A DNA stretch of 64,000 nt from Umezawaea sp049997955 (GCA_049997955.1 JAEBDY010000012.1:1-64000), one strand, 5' to 3'. Counted from the first letter of the stretch, positions 25,487 through 34,747 are shown. Numbers and translations are program-made. Notes: generated from the letters alone by a model not told the origin.

Positions 25487-26057
25487 TTTCCGCCTCCGTG
25501 TGCGATTCCATCGACCAGCGTCATGTCGAGTGACGACGTTCGCGGTGCTCTTCGGCGACAGCGGCACCAGTCATCGGCATCCCTGCCCAGCACGGGTACG
25601 GGGAATGGTCGACCGGAGGAGATCTGTGGATCCGGAGGGGCGAACAGTTCGACGGGCCGAGCCACGTCGAATACAGGTGACAGCTCCGCTTGGGAACGTC
25701 CCCGTAGGAAAGAATTCCTGATACGCCGTTCCAAGGAGCAACACCACCGTGACATCCCGCGAACGAGCCGGTCGAATCCGCGGGGTCAGGGCGGCGCTGT
25801 GAAATCAGCATACGCACCTCAATCCGTTCCTGCACGACGTGCGCCTCGCGTCGCGGTTCTCGCCCAGGCGCGCTGAAGCGGTTTGGGCATGGTGACCTGC
25901 GTTGATCGATCGGATTGGTCACGTCCGACGGATCGCGCCGGACGAGGGACCGCGACCTCGGACTTCCGCCACCTGCCGCCGTCCGGTGGAGCGGGCGTTG
26001 CTGCTGACCACACCCGGGAGCATCGACCTGTTCACAGCGCCGCGTGTCGTGGACGAG
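25487..26057. other. Gene-free, probably decayed DNA
   Basis: About 570 bases with scattered open frames but no recognisable coding content. It adjoins the DUF4383 remnant on the right and is probably residual DNA of deleted genes. Confidence 0.4.
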
Positions 26058-26092
26058 CACCGTCCACTCCGGATGGTTCGGAGTGGACGGTG
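26058..26092 (-). terminator. Surviving terminator of the DUF4383 remnant
   Basis: A perfect 14-bp stem (26058-26071 with 26079-26092) with a 7-nt loop starts 11 bases past the stop of the degenerate gene read leftwards. Confidence 0.75.
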
Positions 26093-26102
26093 TGCGCCAG
26101 TG

Positions 26103-26240
26103 CTAGCGGTGGTTTGCGGCGATCCTCCTGCCCAGCACGAGGCCGAGCGCGATCATGCCCGCGCCGAGGTCTTCGCGCCGCTCGCGGTGCGGGACAGGGC
26201 GAAGAGTTCGTCGTGATGCCGGGGATGAAACCGAGCACAT
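26103..26240 (-). pseudogene. Collapsed DUF4383 membrane protein
   Basis: Three landmarks of the actinobacterial DUF4383 four-helix membrane protein survive in two frames within 140 bases. VLGFIPGITTN (26206-26238) comes from the first membrane segment. RTASGA comes from the middle. The last, AGMIALGLVLGRRIAANHR, is the C-terminus ending at 26103. An intact gene is about 450 bases, so internal deletions and a frameshift have removed most of it. Recognition rests on motif recall. Confidence 0.6.
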
Positions 26241-26810
26241 GGTCGACCGGATGCGGGAGGAATCGCACTCCGTCACCGATCGGACCAGGACGACGTGGAG
26301 GTCGACAGAACCACGGACGAACTGCTCGCGCCCGCAGATCGGGATGTCGACCACGACTGAGGACATCGGCGTGATCAGCGGGCGTGCGCCGGTCCGGGTG
26401 GCGCCGGATGTCCACCGGTCGCCACCCGAATCCGTCTCCCGCAGACACATGAAGGAGTAACTCCATGGTCCCGCACTGCGTGGTGTCCCGCCTGATGAAG
26501 CGCGAGCAGGGACTGCGGGCCGATCTTCGGCATGGAACCGCGGTGAACGGGAACACCTGCGGCGGTCAGGGATGGAAGTACCCGCGGCCGGCGGTGCCGG
26601 AGGAGCAGGACGACGCCGAGCGGACCGCATCACCGGTGAGATCCTCGGCGTGACGGGGGGCAAACCGATCACCTGATCGGTCAGGACGCCTTTCCCTGCG
26701 GCCGTCGACGTGCTCGTCCGCGATGGCAGGCCTCCCCGCCACCGGGAGCCTTCCGCGAACAATGCGTCCGACAACGCGTCATCGGCCGCGGAACGGGTAC
26801 TCGACCTCCC
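26241..26810. other. Mostly gene-free; one doubtful small frame
   Basis: A 62-codon frame (26465-26653, plus strand, beginning MVPHCVVSRLMKREQ) has a GAAGGAG ribosome site 8 bases upstream, but its sequence is unrecognised. The GATCACCTGATCGG stretch near 26668 recalls bases just upstream of the amidase. The right end should hold the promoter of the epimerase gene. Confidence 0.35.
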
Positions 26811-27863
26811 ATGACCGTGGTGGTGACAGGAGCGACCGGGAGCATGGGAACCGCCTTGCTGCGCAAGCTCGACGGCGATGTCGTCGGTCTGGCCAGGCGC
26901 TTGCCGGACGAGAACGTGGAACCCTACTGCCGCGCTCGGTGGGTCCGGTGCGACCTGGGCGCGCCCACGTCGGGCGCGTTGCTGCGCGACGTCTTCGCCG
27001 GGGCGACCGCGGTGGTGCACCTCGCCTGGGCGATCCAGCCCGGAACCGACGAGCGGCCCATGGAGGAGACCAACATCGCCGGGTCGGCGCGGGTGCTCCA
27101 CGCGGCGGCGGAGGCGGGCGTGCCGCACGTGGTGTGCGTTTCGTCGGTGGGCGCCTACGCGCCCGGCCCGCGATGGCGCCGGGTCGGTGAGGGCTGGCCG
27201 GTGACGGGGGTGCCAGGCAGCGCCTACAGCTCGCAGAAGGCGCGGTTGGAGTCGATGCTCGACGCCTTCACCGTCGACCACCCGGAGATCGCCGTCGCGC
27301 GCGTCCGGCCGTGCGCGGTGCTCCAGCCGGGCTCGGCCGCCGAACTGGGCCGGTGGTCACTGGGCTCGTTGCTGCCCTCCCGCCTGCTTCGACGCCGCTG
27401 GCTGCCGATCCCGCTGTGGCCGGGACTGCGGGCGCAGGCCGTGCACGCCGACGACGTGGCGGCCGCCATCACGGCGTTGCTGGACCGCGAACTGGCCGGG
27501 TGCTTCAACCTCGCGGGCGCCTCCGCGCTCGACGCCCGGCAGTTGGCCCGGATCTTCGGCGGGTTCCTGCTGCCGGTCCCGCTGCCGGTGCTGAGGGCGG
27601 GAGCCTGGCTGGGCTGGCGCACCGGACTGATCCCCCTGCACCCCGGCTGGCTGCGCCTGGCCGACCAGGTGCCGCTGATGGACACCGATCACGCCCGGCA
27701 GGAGTTGGACTGGCACCCCGTGCACGACAGCCACGACACCTTCGAACTGTTCGTCGAAGGCCTCAGCCGCGGGGACGCGACACCGAGCCCGCCCCTGGAC
27801 CACGGGAAGTCGAAGTTCCACCTCGGACGGCCCACCAAGCAGAGCCAGAACAGGGACGCGTGA
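26811..27863 (+). CDS. NAD-dependent epimerase/dehydratase family protein
   Basis: A 350-aa extended SDR. The cofactor motif is TGATGSMG at residues 6-13, the active-site serines lie in CVSSVGAYAPG, and YSSQK is the catalytic pair. The ADDVAAAITALLD and FNLAG segments are typical of nucleotide-sugar or nucleoside-diphosphate-like epimerases in actinomycetes. The last 50 residues are a hydrophilic, low-complexity tail. The substrate is not evident. Confidence 0.85.
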   Translation: MTVVVTGATGSMGTALLRKLDGDVVGLARRLPDENVEPYCRARWVRCDLGAPTSGALLRDVFAGATAVVHLAWAIQPGTDERPMEETNIAGSARVLHAAAEAGVPHVVCVSSVGAYAPGPRWRRVGEGWPVTGVPGSAYSSQKARLESMLDAFTVDHPEIAVARVRPCAVLQPGSAAELGRWSLGSLLPSRLLRRRWLPIPLWPGLRAQAVHADDVAAAITALLDRELAGCFNLAGASALDARQLARIFGGFLLPVPLPVLRAGAWLGWRTGLIPLHPGWLRLADQVPLMDTDHARQELDWHPVHDSHDTFELFVEGLSRGDATPSPPLDHGKSKFHLGRPTKQSQNRDA

Positions 27864-28037
27864 ACGACACGGGCACGGAACGACCGATGTCTTCCCCGCG
27901 GCCACGACAACTGCTGTCCGGTCGCGGGAGGACCCGCGACGAACCACCGGAGTCGAACGCGCTCGGTGTCGACTCCACCCCCGTCGTTTGACCTGGCACG
28001 CGCAGGGTAAACGGAACCACATCGTCGGAGGGGCGCC

Positions 28038-28262
28038 ATGTCGATCAAGGAATACATCGCCGGGACAGCAGGGGAATTCCAGCTCTCACAGGAAGAGCGG
28101 GCGAGAGCGGTGCGCGTGGTCGCGTCGGCCGCCGCCGACGTGGACGAGTGCCGGGAGGTGCTGAGCATGCTCGGGCTCGATCCGCAGGACGGCCTGCCGG
28201 TTCCGCGACCACGGCGTCCGGAAGACGACCCGACCGCGCAGGAGCCGTCGGCGTCGGGTTGA
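28038..28262 (+). CDS. Small helical protein, conserved in actinomycetes
   Basis: A 74-aa hydrophilic protein. The first 50 residues are helical and contain VDECREVLSMLGLDP, a segment I associate with small actinobacterial proteins of unknown function; a Pro-rich tail follows. GGAGGGG lies 6 bases before the ATG, which makes it a real gene despite its size. A strong terminator follows. Confidence 0.7.
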   Translation: MSIKEYIAGTAGEFQLSQEERARAVRVVASAAADVDECREVLSMLGLDPQDGLPVPRPRRPEDDPTAQEPSASG

Positions 28263-28340
28263 GGGCGCTGCGGGTGGCCGGTCGATCACCAGGCGGTCGC
28301 GACGAACCGCACGTGCTCGGGTCTCCACCGGACGAACGAG

Positions 28341-28380
28341 GAGGAGGCTGGTGGGGTTCGCCGCTCCCACCAGCCTCCTC
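28341..28380 (+). terminator. Terminator, 15-bp perfect stem
   Basis: Arms 28341-28355 and 28366-28380 with a 10-nt loop, about 80 bases past the small helical-protein gene. Confidence 0.8.
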
Positions 28381-28735
28381 GATGTCGTGCACCGCACCGG
28401 CAGACGCCTCTCGGCGAGTGGCCACTCTAAGTGGCGAGGGGTGAGGCCCGGGGGTCCTGAACCGGTGCGGCATCCGGTACAACGCCTGCCGCGCCGAGGT
28501 GTTCCCGGTTCACCGTCCGGAAAGGCATGAGCCGGATCGCTTTCGCGGACGGCTGCTCACGGGCGGCCCGCTCGCCGGTCGCCCGCGAGCCACAGGACAC
28601 CGACCACGGACACCAGCGCCGACCCGCCGCGGGACAGGGCGGTGAGAACGTCGCTCCTGCTGTGCGGGCCGGCCGCGTCCCGCGCATGGCCTAAGGTTCC
28701 ACTCGGCAGTGCCTGGTCGAGTGCGGAGGGGTGTC
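28381..28735. other. Leader and promoter region of the ANTAR cluster
   Basis: No supported gene. The region must contain the promoter of the three GAF-ANTAR genes, but I could not identify a convincing promoter or operator. Confidence 0.4.
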
Positions 28736-29467
28736 GTGGAGCAGAACCGACGTACTCGGCTTCGGGAACTGCTGGTCGCGGATCGCGACGGCGGCTCCGA
28801 CTCCACCGTCGCACTGGTCTGCGCGCGATGCGTGAAAGAACTGTCGGTCACCGGCGCAGGTGCCACGGTGCTCAGCCACCTCGGCAACGGCGTCAACGGC
28901 AACGGCCACCCGACTCGGGGTCTGGTCCACGCGACGAACCCGGTCAGCGCCGGGCTGGAGGACTTGCAGCTCACCGTCGGTGAGGGACCGTGCCTGGACA
29001 CGTTCGCCTCCGGTGGTCCGGTGCTGGTGGCCGATCTGGCCTCCGAGGGCATGCGGTGGCCCGCGTTCACCCCGGGAGCGCTGGCGCTGGGCGCGGCGGC
29101 GGTGTTCTCGTTCCCGTTGCAGATCGGTGTGGTGCGCCTGGGGTCGTTGGACCTCTACCGCGATACGCCCGGTCCACTGACGCGCAGCGAGGTGAGCGAC
29201 GCGCTGGTCCTCACCGACATGGCCACGCAGGGCATCGCCGACGAGATAGACGGGCACGACACCGCTGACCTGAGCTGGCTGCTCGATCCGCACGTCGAGG
29301 TGCACCAGGCCACGGGCATGGTGCAGGTGCAGCTCGGGGTGACCACCGAGGCGGCGCTGATGCGGCTCAGGGGACACGCCTTCACCCACGACGTGCCGCT
29401 GGCCGACGTCGCACGGCAGGTCGTCACGCGGACGCTGCGTTTCACCCAGGAGGAGGATCGTCCATGA
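28736..29467 (+). CDS. GAF-ANTAR regulator 1
   Basis: A 243-aa protein. The N-terminal 150 residues form a GAF sensor domain (VGEGPCLDTFASGGPVLVAD). The C-terminal ANTAR RNA-binding domain reads VHQATGMVQVQLGVTTEAAL then MRLRGHAFTHDVPLADVARQ. ANTAR proteins act by transcription antitermination at paired RNA hairpins. GTG 28736 is chosen because GGAGGGG lies 5 bases before it. It is divergent in sequence from the two that follow and is the first of three in tandem. Confidence 0.85.
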   Translation: MEQNRRTRLRELLVADRDGGSDSTVALVCARCVKELSVTGAGATVLSHLGNGVNGNGHPTRGLVHATNPVSAGLEDLQLTVGEGPCLDTFASGGPVLVADLASEGMRWPAFTPGALALGAAAVFSFPLQIGVVRLGSLDLYRDTPGPLTRSEVSDALVLTDMATQGIADEIDGHDTADLSWLLDPHVEVHQATGMVQVQLGVTTEAALMRLRGHAFTHDVPLADVARQVVTRTLRFTQEEDRP

Positions 29468-29492
29468 CGCGTGTTGAGGAAAGGTCGTCACG

Positions 29493-30239
29493 ATGAGCAC
29501 CGGGCGGGATCAGCGGTTGGCCGACGTGTTCGTGTCGTTGGCCGACACCCTGGTCGCGGACTTCGATGTGCTCGACTTCCTCGGCCTGCTCACCGAGCGG
29601 GCGGTGGAGCTGCTGGAGGTCGACGCCGCCGGGGTGATCCTGTCCGACCAGCGCGGCGGGTGGCGGCCCGCGGCGGGGTCTTCCGAGCACGCCGACCTGG
29701 TGGAGGTGTTCGCGGCGCAGACGCGGCAGGGGCCGTGCCTGGACTGCGTGCGGACCGGTGTCGTGGTCACCAGCGCGGACCTGACCGCGGACGTCGACCG
29801 GTGGCCGCTGTTCGCGCCGGCGGCGGTGAGCGCGGGGTTCCGCGCGGCGACGGCGGTGCCGATGCGGCTGCGCGACGAGGTCATCGGTGCGTTGACGCTG
29901 CTGCACGCCGAACCGGTGGCCATCGAGGAGTCCAGCATCGCGCTGGGGCAGGCGTTGGCGGACATCGCCACCATCGGCATCCTGCAACAACGCGCCGTGC
30001 ACCGCGAGGAGATCGTCTTCGAGCAGTTGCAGGCCGCGCTGCACCACCGCACCGTCGTGGAGCAGGCGAAGGGTGTGTTGGTGGAGGCCGGGAGCCTGGA
30101 CATGCACCAGGCCTACACGCGACTGCGCGACCACGCCCGAGCCCATCGCCTCCGGCTCTCCGATGTCGCCCGCGCTGTCGCCACGGGCGCGCTGGACACT
30201 GCCGAGGTGCTCACCGCCGCTGTCCGGGTCGACACGTAA
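29493..30239 (+). CDS. GAF-ANTAR regulator 2
   Basis: A 248-aa GAF-ANTAR protein. The GAF part contains LADTLVADFDVLDFLGLLTE and RQGPCLDCVRTG; the ANTAR part contains RTVVEQAKGVLVEAGSLDMH and a DVARAV end. It is a clear paralogue of the next gene, sharing LADTLVADFD, GPC-DCVRTG, ALGQALADI-TIGIL and the same domain order. The spacing of 25 bases from the preceding gene indicates cotranscription. Confidence 0.9.
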   Translation: MSTGRDQRLADVFVSLADTLVADFDVLDFLGLLTERAVELLEVDAAGVILSDQRGGWRPAAGSSEHADLVEVFAAQTRQGPCLDCVRTGVVVTSADLTADVDRWPLFAPAAVSAGFRAATAVPMRLRDEVIGALTLLHAEPVAIEESSIALGQALADIATIGILQQRAVHREEIVFEQLQAALHHRTVVEQAKGVLVEAGSLDMHQAYTRLRDHARAHRLRLSDVARAVATGALDTAEVLTAAVRVDT

Positions 30240-30275
30240 CGGCGTTTGCAACACCGAAACGGGGTATCCGGGGAC

Positions 30276-31043
30276 ATGCGGCCGACACCACTGACGCACA
30301 ACGACTTCTCGCGCAGCCGCGAGCGGCAGGTGTCGCGTGCGTTCGTCGCGTTGGCCGACACGCTGGTCGCCGACTTCGACATCGCGGACTTCCTGGACAT
30401 CCTCACCGAGCGCTGCGTCGAACTGCTGGACGTGGCCGCGGCCGGGGTCATCCTGGCCGACCCCGACGGTGTGCTCCACGTCGTGGCCACCTCGTCGCAG
30501 CGGGCGGACCTGCTGGAGCTGTTCGCGGTGCAGACCGGGAACGGGCCGTGCATCGACTGCGTCCGCACCGGCCGGCCTGCCGCTGAACACGACCTGACCA
30601 TCGACGGTCAGCGGTGGCCGCGGTTCGCCGCCGCGGCTCACGAGTGCGGCTTCCGGTCGGCACAGGCCCTGCCGCTGCGGCTGCGCGACCAGACGATCGG
30701 CGCGCTGAGCCTGCTCAACACCGAACCCAGCGTGATGGAGCAGGACCAGATCGCGCTGGGCCAGGCCTTGGCCGACATCACCACCATCGGCATCCTGCAA
30801 CACCGCACGATCGAACAGCGCGACCTGGTCACCGGCCAGTTGCAGACCGCGCTCACCAGCCGCGTCATCATCGAACAAGCCCGCGGGGTGCTCGCCCAGC
30901 GCGGCGGCCTGACCATGGACGAGGCCTTCACCGCGCTGCGCGCCTACGCGCGGGCGAACAACCGCCCCCTCACACCACTGGCCCTCGCCGTGGTGGCGGG
31001 CACCGTCAAACTCGACAGCGTTCTCGCGGGCCGCAAGACCTGA
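30276..31043 (+). CDS. GAF-ANTAR regulator 3
   Basis: A 255-aa GAF-ANTAR protein, tandem paralogue of regulator 2. It has LADTLVADFDIADFLDILTE, GNGPCIDCVRTG and ALGQALADITTIGIL, with the ANTAR domain SRVIIEQARGVLAQRGGLTM. The Cys pair in CIDCVRTG is conserved in both paralogues and may be a redox or metal sensor. ATG 30276, with GGGG just upstream, is preferred over TTG 30246. It is the last gene of the three-gene cluster. Confidence 0.9.
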   Translation: MRPTPLTHNDFSRSRERQVSRAFVALADTLVADFDIADFLDILTERCVELLDVAAAGVILADPDGVLHVVATSSQRADLLELFAVQTGNGPCIDCVRTGRPAAEHDLTIDGQRWPRFAAAAHECGFRSAQALPLRLRDQTIGALSLLNTEPSVMEQDQIALGQALADITTIGILQHRTIEQRDLVTGQLQTALTSRVIIEQARGVLAQRGGLTMDEAFTALRAYARANNRPLTPLALAVVAGTVKLDSVLAGRKT

Positions 31044-31364
31044 AGGTCGTTCGGAGCCGGTGCCGATCCAGCAGCGCTGCGAGCAACGCTCGGTCGGTGG
31101 GGGAGAACCGAGGCCGCAGATCAACGCCCGACCCTGCCGGCACGCGCCGCAGCACTCGCGATCGGGACTTCTCGACCGTCGAGCACCACCACGACCTGAC
31201 CGGGCCCCTCGGTCCTCACCACAGCGCGGCCTCGACGTCGTCAGGTGTTGGCCGAGGGTCTTGCCAAGGTCGGCTCCGTAGCGTCTCCACCAGCTCGTCG
31301 GGAAAGGCTCGACGACGAGCCATTTGGCTCACACGGCCAGCTCGGCTGTGCTTGAGTGGCGCGC
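31044..31364. other. Intergenic, no firm gene
   Basis: A 35-codon minus-strand frame (31216-31323) ends in PRPTPDDVEAALW, which reads like a genuine protein C-terminus. It may be the remnant of a deleted gene. Nothing else is recognisable. Confidence 0.35.
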
Positions 31365-32672
31365 ATGTCGTCAGTTCCGCCGTACCCGCAGGGCCCGATT
31401 CCTCCTGGCACGCCGGGGCCCGGCCAGGGTCCTTTCCCCGGGCAACAGCCCTGGATCCCCTACCCGTCCGGTCAGCAGCCGGGCTACGGCATGCCGATGG
31501 CGCCACCTCCGCCCCCACCCCGGCGGCGCAGGGGAGTGGTGTGGGCGGCGGTGGGTGCCGTGGTGGTGCTGGTCGCCGCGGGAGCCACCTACTTCCTGGT
31601 CCGCGAGGACGGCGGGTCCGACGCCCCGCGTTCGAACAACGGGAACGTCCAGGAGGGTGCTGGGTGCGACGGGGGGTACTGCATCGGCGAGTACTCCTAC
31701 GTCAACGCCTGCGCCACGCTCGACCCGTCGAGCGTGGCGGCGCGGATCGGGACGATCGGCTCAGGCAGGCTGGACGTGCAGGAGGTCTACGCCGATCCGC
31801 TGCCGCCCACCGACACGGCGCCGCGGCCCTCGTGGACCTTCGGCGTGGCCTCGAACTGCTACGTCGCGCCCGAGGACCGCGAGCGCGCGGCGTTCCGCAG
31901 CGTGAGCCTGGAACTGAAGCAGACCGCGTCGGAGGCCACCGAGAACTCGGGCGAGGGACGACCGCTCGGGGGCGTCGAGGGTGCCGTCGTCAAGGACTCG
32001 GACGGTCGGGCGCAGGTGTACTGGCGGCACCGGAACGTGCAGGCGGCGCTCGACGTGGGCTGGGGCAAAGACAAGCCCGCGATCCCCGACACCACCCTCG
32101 CCCAGGCCGTCGACGCGATCACCAAGACCTTGGCCAACCCGACAGCGGAGGCGAAGGACCTCGGTGGCCTCTCGCGGGACGGCAAGCGGATCGTCACCGA
32201 CGCCTGCGCGATCTTCACCGGTGAGGACTTCCAGGCGGCGACGCGGTACGTCGTCAACCCGACGAACGTCAAACGCACCTACGGCAACACGCCAGGCTCG
32301 CCGGTGATGACCTCGTGCCTGCGGTCCACCGCCTCGAAGAACTCCGGCTTCCCCTCCCCGGAGGGCACCACCTTCCTCGACGGCGCGATGGCTCCCACCG
32401 TCAGGGTGTCCGCGCTGAACGACAACGCCGCGGCCACGACCGAGATCAGCCGGAACCGGGGGAGGATCGACGCCGCCGTCGACTTGCCCGGCATCGGCGA
32501 CGCGGCCGTGTTCGGCATCGTCTCCGGCCGCTTCACCCTCCAGTTCACCAGCGGCTTCCACCTGGTGACGGTCGACTGCGGCCTGTCGAACGGCAACGCC
32601 GACTGGACCCCCGCCGACATGCGCACCCGCCTGGAACCCCTCGCCAAGGCCATCGCGGGCCGCATGGGCTGA
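31365..32672 (+). CDS. Single-pass membrane protein with Pro-rich cytoplasmic tail
   Basis: A 435-aa protein. Residues 1-55 are Pro/Gly/Gln-rich and end in PPPPPPRRRR. Residues 60-79 form one membrane segment (GVVWAAVGAVVVLVAAGATY). About 350 residues are then predicted outside, with cysteine pairs (CDGGYC, and single Cys near residues 110, 149, 256, 302 and 401) likely forming disulfides. ATG 31365 is preferred over GTG 31356. This architecture is common in actinomycetes but has no known function; the extracytoplasmic part appears to be two similar halves. Confidence 0.75.
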   Translation: MSSVPPYPQGPIPPGTPGPGQGPFPGQQPWIPYPSGQQPGYGMPMAPPPPPPRRRRGVVWAAVGAVVVLVAAGATYFLVREDGGSDAPRSNNGNVQEGAGCDGGYCIGEYSYVNACATLDPSSVAARIGTIGSGRLDVQEVYADPLPPTDTAPRPSWTFGVASNCYVAPEDRERAAFRSVSLELKQTASEATENSGEGRPLGGVEGAVVKDSDGRAQVYWRHRNVQAALDVGWGKDKPAIPDTTLAQAVDAITKTLANPTAEAKDLGGLSRDGKRIVTDACAIFTGEDFQAATRYVVNPTNVKRTYGNTPGSPVMTSCLRSTASKNSGFPSPEGTTFLDGAMAPTVRVSALNDNAAATTEISRNRGRIDAAVDLPGIGDAAVFGIVSGRFTLQFTSGFHLVTVDCGLSNGNADWTPADMRTRLEPLAKAIAGRMG

Positions 32673-32717
32673 GCGGGTCACCCGTTCGTCCGCTCCGGTG
32701 CGGACCGTCCGATGCGC

Positions 32718-32742
32718 GGATCGCAAGGTGATCGCAAGGTTC
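32718..32742 (+). promoter_or_regulatory. Tandem 11-bp direct repeat, response-regulator-type box (copy 1)
   Basis: GATCGCAAGGT occurs twice without a gap (32719-32729 and 32730-32740). The surrounding 25 bases are identical to those at 35512-35536 near the two-component genes. Head-to-tail repeats with an 11-bp period are the usual binding pattern of OmpR/PhoB-type response regulators. Confidence 0.7.
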
Positions 32743-32802
32743 ACCCCACCGGATTCGGGTGAAAGTGGGACCGGGCCACCACGACAATTCCGGGTACAAG
32801 TC

Positions 32803-32837
32803 CAGGTGCCTGCCGCGCGGCGCGCGGCAGGCACCTG
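32803..32837 (+). terminator. Perfect 16-bp hairpin
   Basis: Arms 32803-32818 and 32822-32837 with a 3-nt loop. It is 130 bases past the membrane-protein gene and 42 bases before the small zinc-ribbon gene. It is either a terminator or an RNA element in the leader of the small gene. Confidence 0.65.
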
Positions 32838-32878
32838 CCCGGAGCACGTTCCCGCGTGAAAGAGATGAAAACCGCACT

Positions 32879-33070
32879 GTGACCGCGATTCCCGGTGACC
32901 ACGACCAAGCCACCCTGATCTTGATCTGCGACCACTGCGGTCGCACCTGCGACAGCGGTGACCCACCGCCGTCGGTGTGGGAGGAGCTGTGGCGGCGGGC
33001 GAGCGGTGCGGGCTGGGGTGGCCGCAACCGGGCCGTCGGACCGCACCACTGCTCCCGCTGCACGGAGTGA
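32879..33070 (+). CDS. Small zinc-ribbon-like protein
   Basis: A 63-aa protein with two cysteine pairs, CDHCGRTC near residue 20 and HHCSRC near the C-terminus, spaced like a zinc ribbon. It has no membrane segment. The start is GTG 32879; the ribosome site is weak. The tandem repeat 139 bases upstream suggests control by the adjacent response regulator. The function is unknown. Confidence 0.5.
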   Translation: MTAIPGDHDQATLILICDHCGRTCDSGDPPPSVWEELWRRASGAGWGGRNRAVGPHHCSRCTE

Positions 33071-33147
33071 GCCGCACGACGACACCACCTGGGCCGTGCG
33101 GTCAAGAGGCCGGCGCACCGGAGGTCGGGGTCTTGGGAGCCGCAGGC

Positions 33148-33372
33148 TCACCCGGTCCCGGCGGGTGACGGCGTCTCCGACGAGGAACCGGTCGGCACCG
33201 GTGCCGAGACCGAGGTCGAGGGCTCATCGGGTCGTTGGTTGAGGGTGGGGATGGGTTCGGGGACCACCACCGACGACGTCACGAGCGGTTCCGGTTCGTC
33301 CTGCGCGCTCACCCCGCACCCGCCCACCAGCACGCCCACGACGGCCAGCGCCACCACGGCGGAACACCTCAT
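33148..33372 (-). CDS. Small lipoprotein
   Basis: A 74-aa lipoprotein. The signal MRCSAVVALAVVGVLVGG is followed by the lipidated Cys19, then a short Pro/Ser/Glu-rich tail. Its ATG overlaps the stop of the histidine kinase (TGATG), so it is the third gene of the two-component operon. Small lipoproteins encoded with a two-component system (CseA-like in the sigE locus of Streptomyces) can tune the kinase, a role inferred here only from position. Confidence 0.75.
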   Translation of the reverse strand: MRCSAVVALAVVGVLVGGCGVSAQDEPEPLVTSSVVVPEPIPTLNQRPDEPSTSVSAPVPTGSSSETPSPAGTG

Positions 33373-34724
33373 CAGCTCGCCTCCGGGATCTCGACGACGA
33401 AGCGGGCGCCACCACCGGGCCGGTCCTCGACCCACACGGTTCCGCCGTGGCGTTGCACGTGCTGGGCGACCAGTGCCAGCCCGAGCCCGCTGCCGGTGTC
33501 GGTGCCGCGACTGCCGGAGCGGGTGCCGCGGGCGAAGCGGTCGAAGATCCGGTCGCGCAGGTCGTGGGGGACACCGGGGCCCGCGTCGTCGACCTCCAGC
33601 CGGACCACCGTGTCGTGGTGCGTCACCGCCACGCGAACGGCACCGCCCGCGTGCCGTTCGGCGTTGTCGAGCAGGTTGGTCACGACGCGGTCCAGGCGTC
33701 GGCGGTCGACGACCACCAACGGCGCGTCCGGGTCGACGGTGACCTCGATCGCGGGCTCGGAGCGGGTCGCGATGATGTTGCGCACGAGGTCGCCGACGTC
33801 GACGGGTTCCAACGCCCGGTCGTCGGTGACCTGATCGGCACGGGAGATCTCCAGCAGGTCGACCACCATCCGCGCGAACCTGTCCACTTCGGACGACAGC
33901 AGGTCCAGTGCCTTCGCGGCCGGACCCCGCAGTTCCGCCCGGCGCCGCAGCACCTCCGCGGCGTTCACCATCGTCGTCAACGGTGACCTCAGCTCATGGC
34001 TCACGTCACTGGCGAACCGCGCGTCCCTCAACACCCGCTGTTCCAGCGCGTCCGCGGTGGCGTTGAACGTCGTCGCCAGCGGTTTGAGGTCCGGCTCCGC
34101 CCGTTCCGGCAGCCGGGCCCGCAGATCACCCCCGGCGATCCGCGATGCCGCCACCGTCAACTCCGTCAGGGGTCGCAACGCCCTCCGGCTGGCCCACGAC
34201 CCGAGCGCGACGCCCAGCAGGCCGCTGATCAGCGTGCCCGCCACGAGCAGGCTGCTCAGGTAGCGGAAGGTCCGGTCCAGCTGGAGCAACGGGAAGAGTT
34301 CGAGGTACACGGCCTCCCCGGAGGCGACCGGGAGGGTGACGGCGAGGGCCGGGACCCCGTCGACGACCAGGCGCTGCCGAGCCGGGGTGCCCTCCCGGGC
34401 CAGTTCGACGAGCCGCGAGGGCAACTCCGTCGGATCGACCTGGCGTCCGGCGGTGAGGACCTGTCCGTCGCGGTAGAGCAGGATCGTGGAGTCGGGCCCG
34501 GTGGTGAGACCGGTCAGCAGGTCGCTCAACCCGTCGGACCCGCGTCGGAGGGAGTCGTCGACCAGGCGCACGTTGACCTCTGCCTGGCGCACGGCGCCCT
34601 GCTCGCGCTGGCGCAGCAGGTAGCCGGACGCGAGGTTCCAGGTCGCGGCCGCGAGCACGCTCGTCACCAGCAGCGCGCCCAGGCCGAGCATGGTCGCGAC
34701 CCGCCAGCGCAACGACAGCCGCAC
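33372..34724 (-). CDS. Sensor histidine kinase
   Basis: A 450-aa membrane kinase. It has a short cytoplasmic end, membrane segment 1 at about 12-34, an external sensor of about 120 residues, membrane segment 2 at about 156-178, and a HAMP linker. The dimerisation domain has the phospho-accepting His in FASDVSHELRSPLTT, and the ATPase domain has the N box NLLDNAERHA, G1 DDAGPGVP and G2 GSGLGLALV. It pairs with the response regulator encoded immediately upstream on the same strand. Signal unknown, but the external sensor implies an envelope stimulus. Confidence 0.9.
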   Translation of the reverse strand: MRLSLRWRVATMLGLGALLVTSVLAAATWNLASGYLLRQREQGAVRQAEVNVRLVDDSLRRGSDGLSDLLTGLTTGPDSTILLYRDGQVLTAGRQVDPTELPSRLVELAREGTPARQRLVVDGVPALAVTLPVASGEAVYLELFPLLQLDRTFRYLSSLLVAGTLISGLLGVALGSWASRRALRPLTELTVAASRIAGGDLRARLPERAEPDLKPLATTFNATADALEQRVLRDARFASDVSHELRSPLTTMVNAAEVLRRRAELRGPAAKALDLLSSEVDRFARMVVDLLEISRADQVTDDRALEPVDVGDLVRNIIATRSEPAIEVTVDPDAPLVVVDRRRLDRVVTNLLDNAERHAGGAVRVAVTHHDTVVRLEVDDAGPGVPHDLRDRIFDRFARGTRSGSRGTDTGSGLGLALVAQHVQRHGGTVWVEDRPGGGARFVVEIPEAS

Positions 34725-34747
34725 GGCTCACCCCACCCGCTCGGTCG

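Noticed and set aside
26465..26653. 62-codon frame with a good ribosome site
   Set aside because: The protein is unrecognised and lies in decayed DNA. It was mentioned in the region note but not called as a gene.
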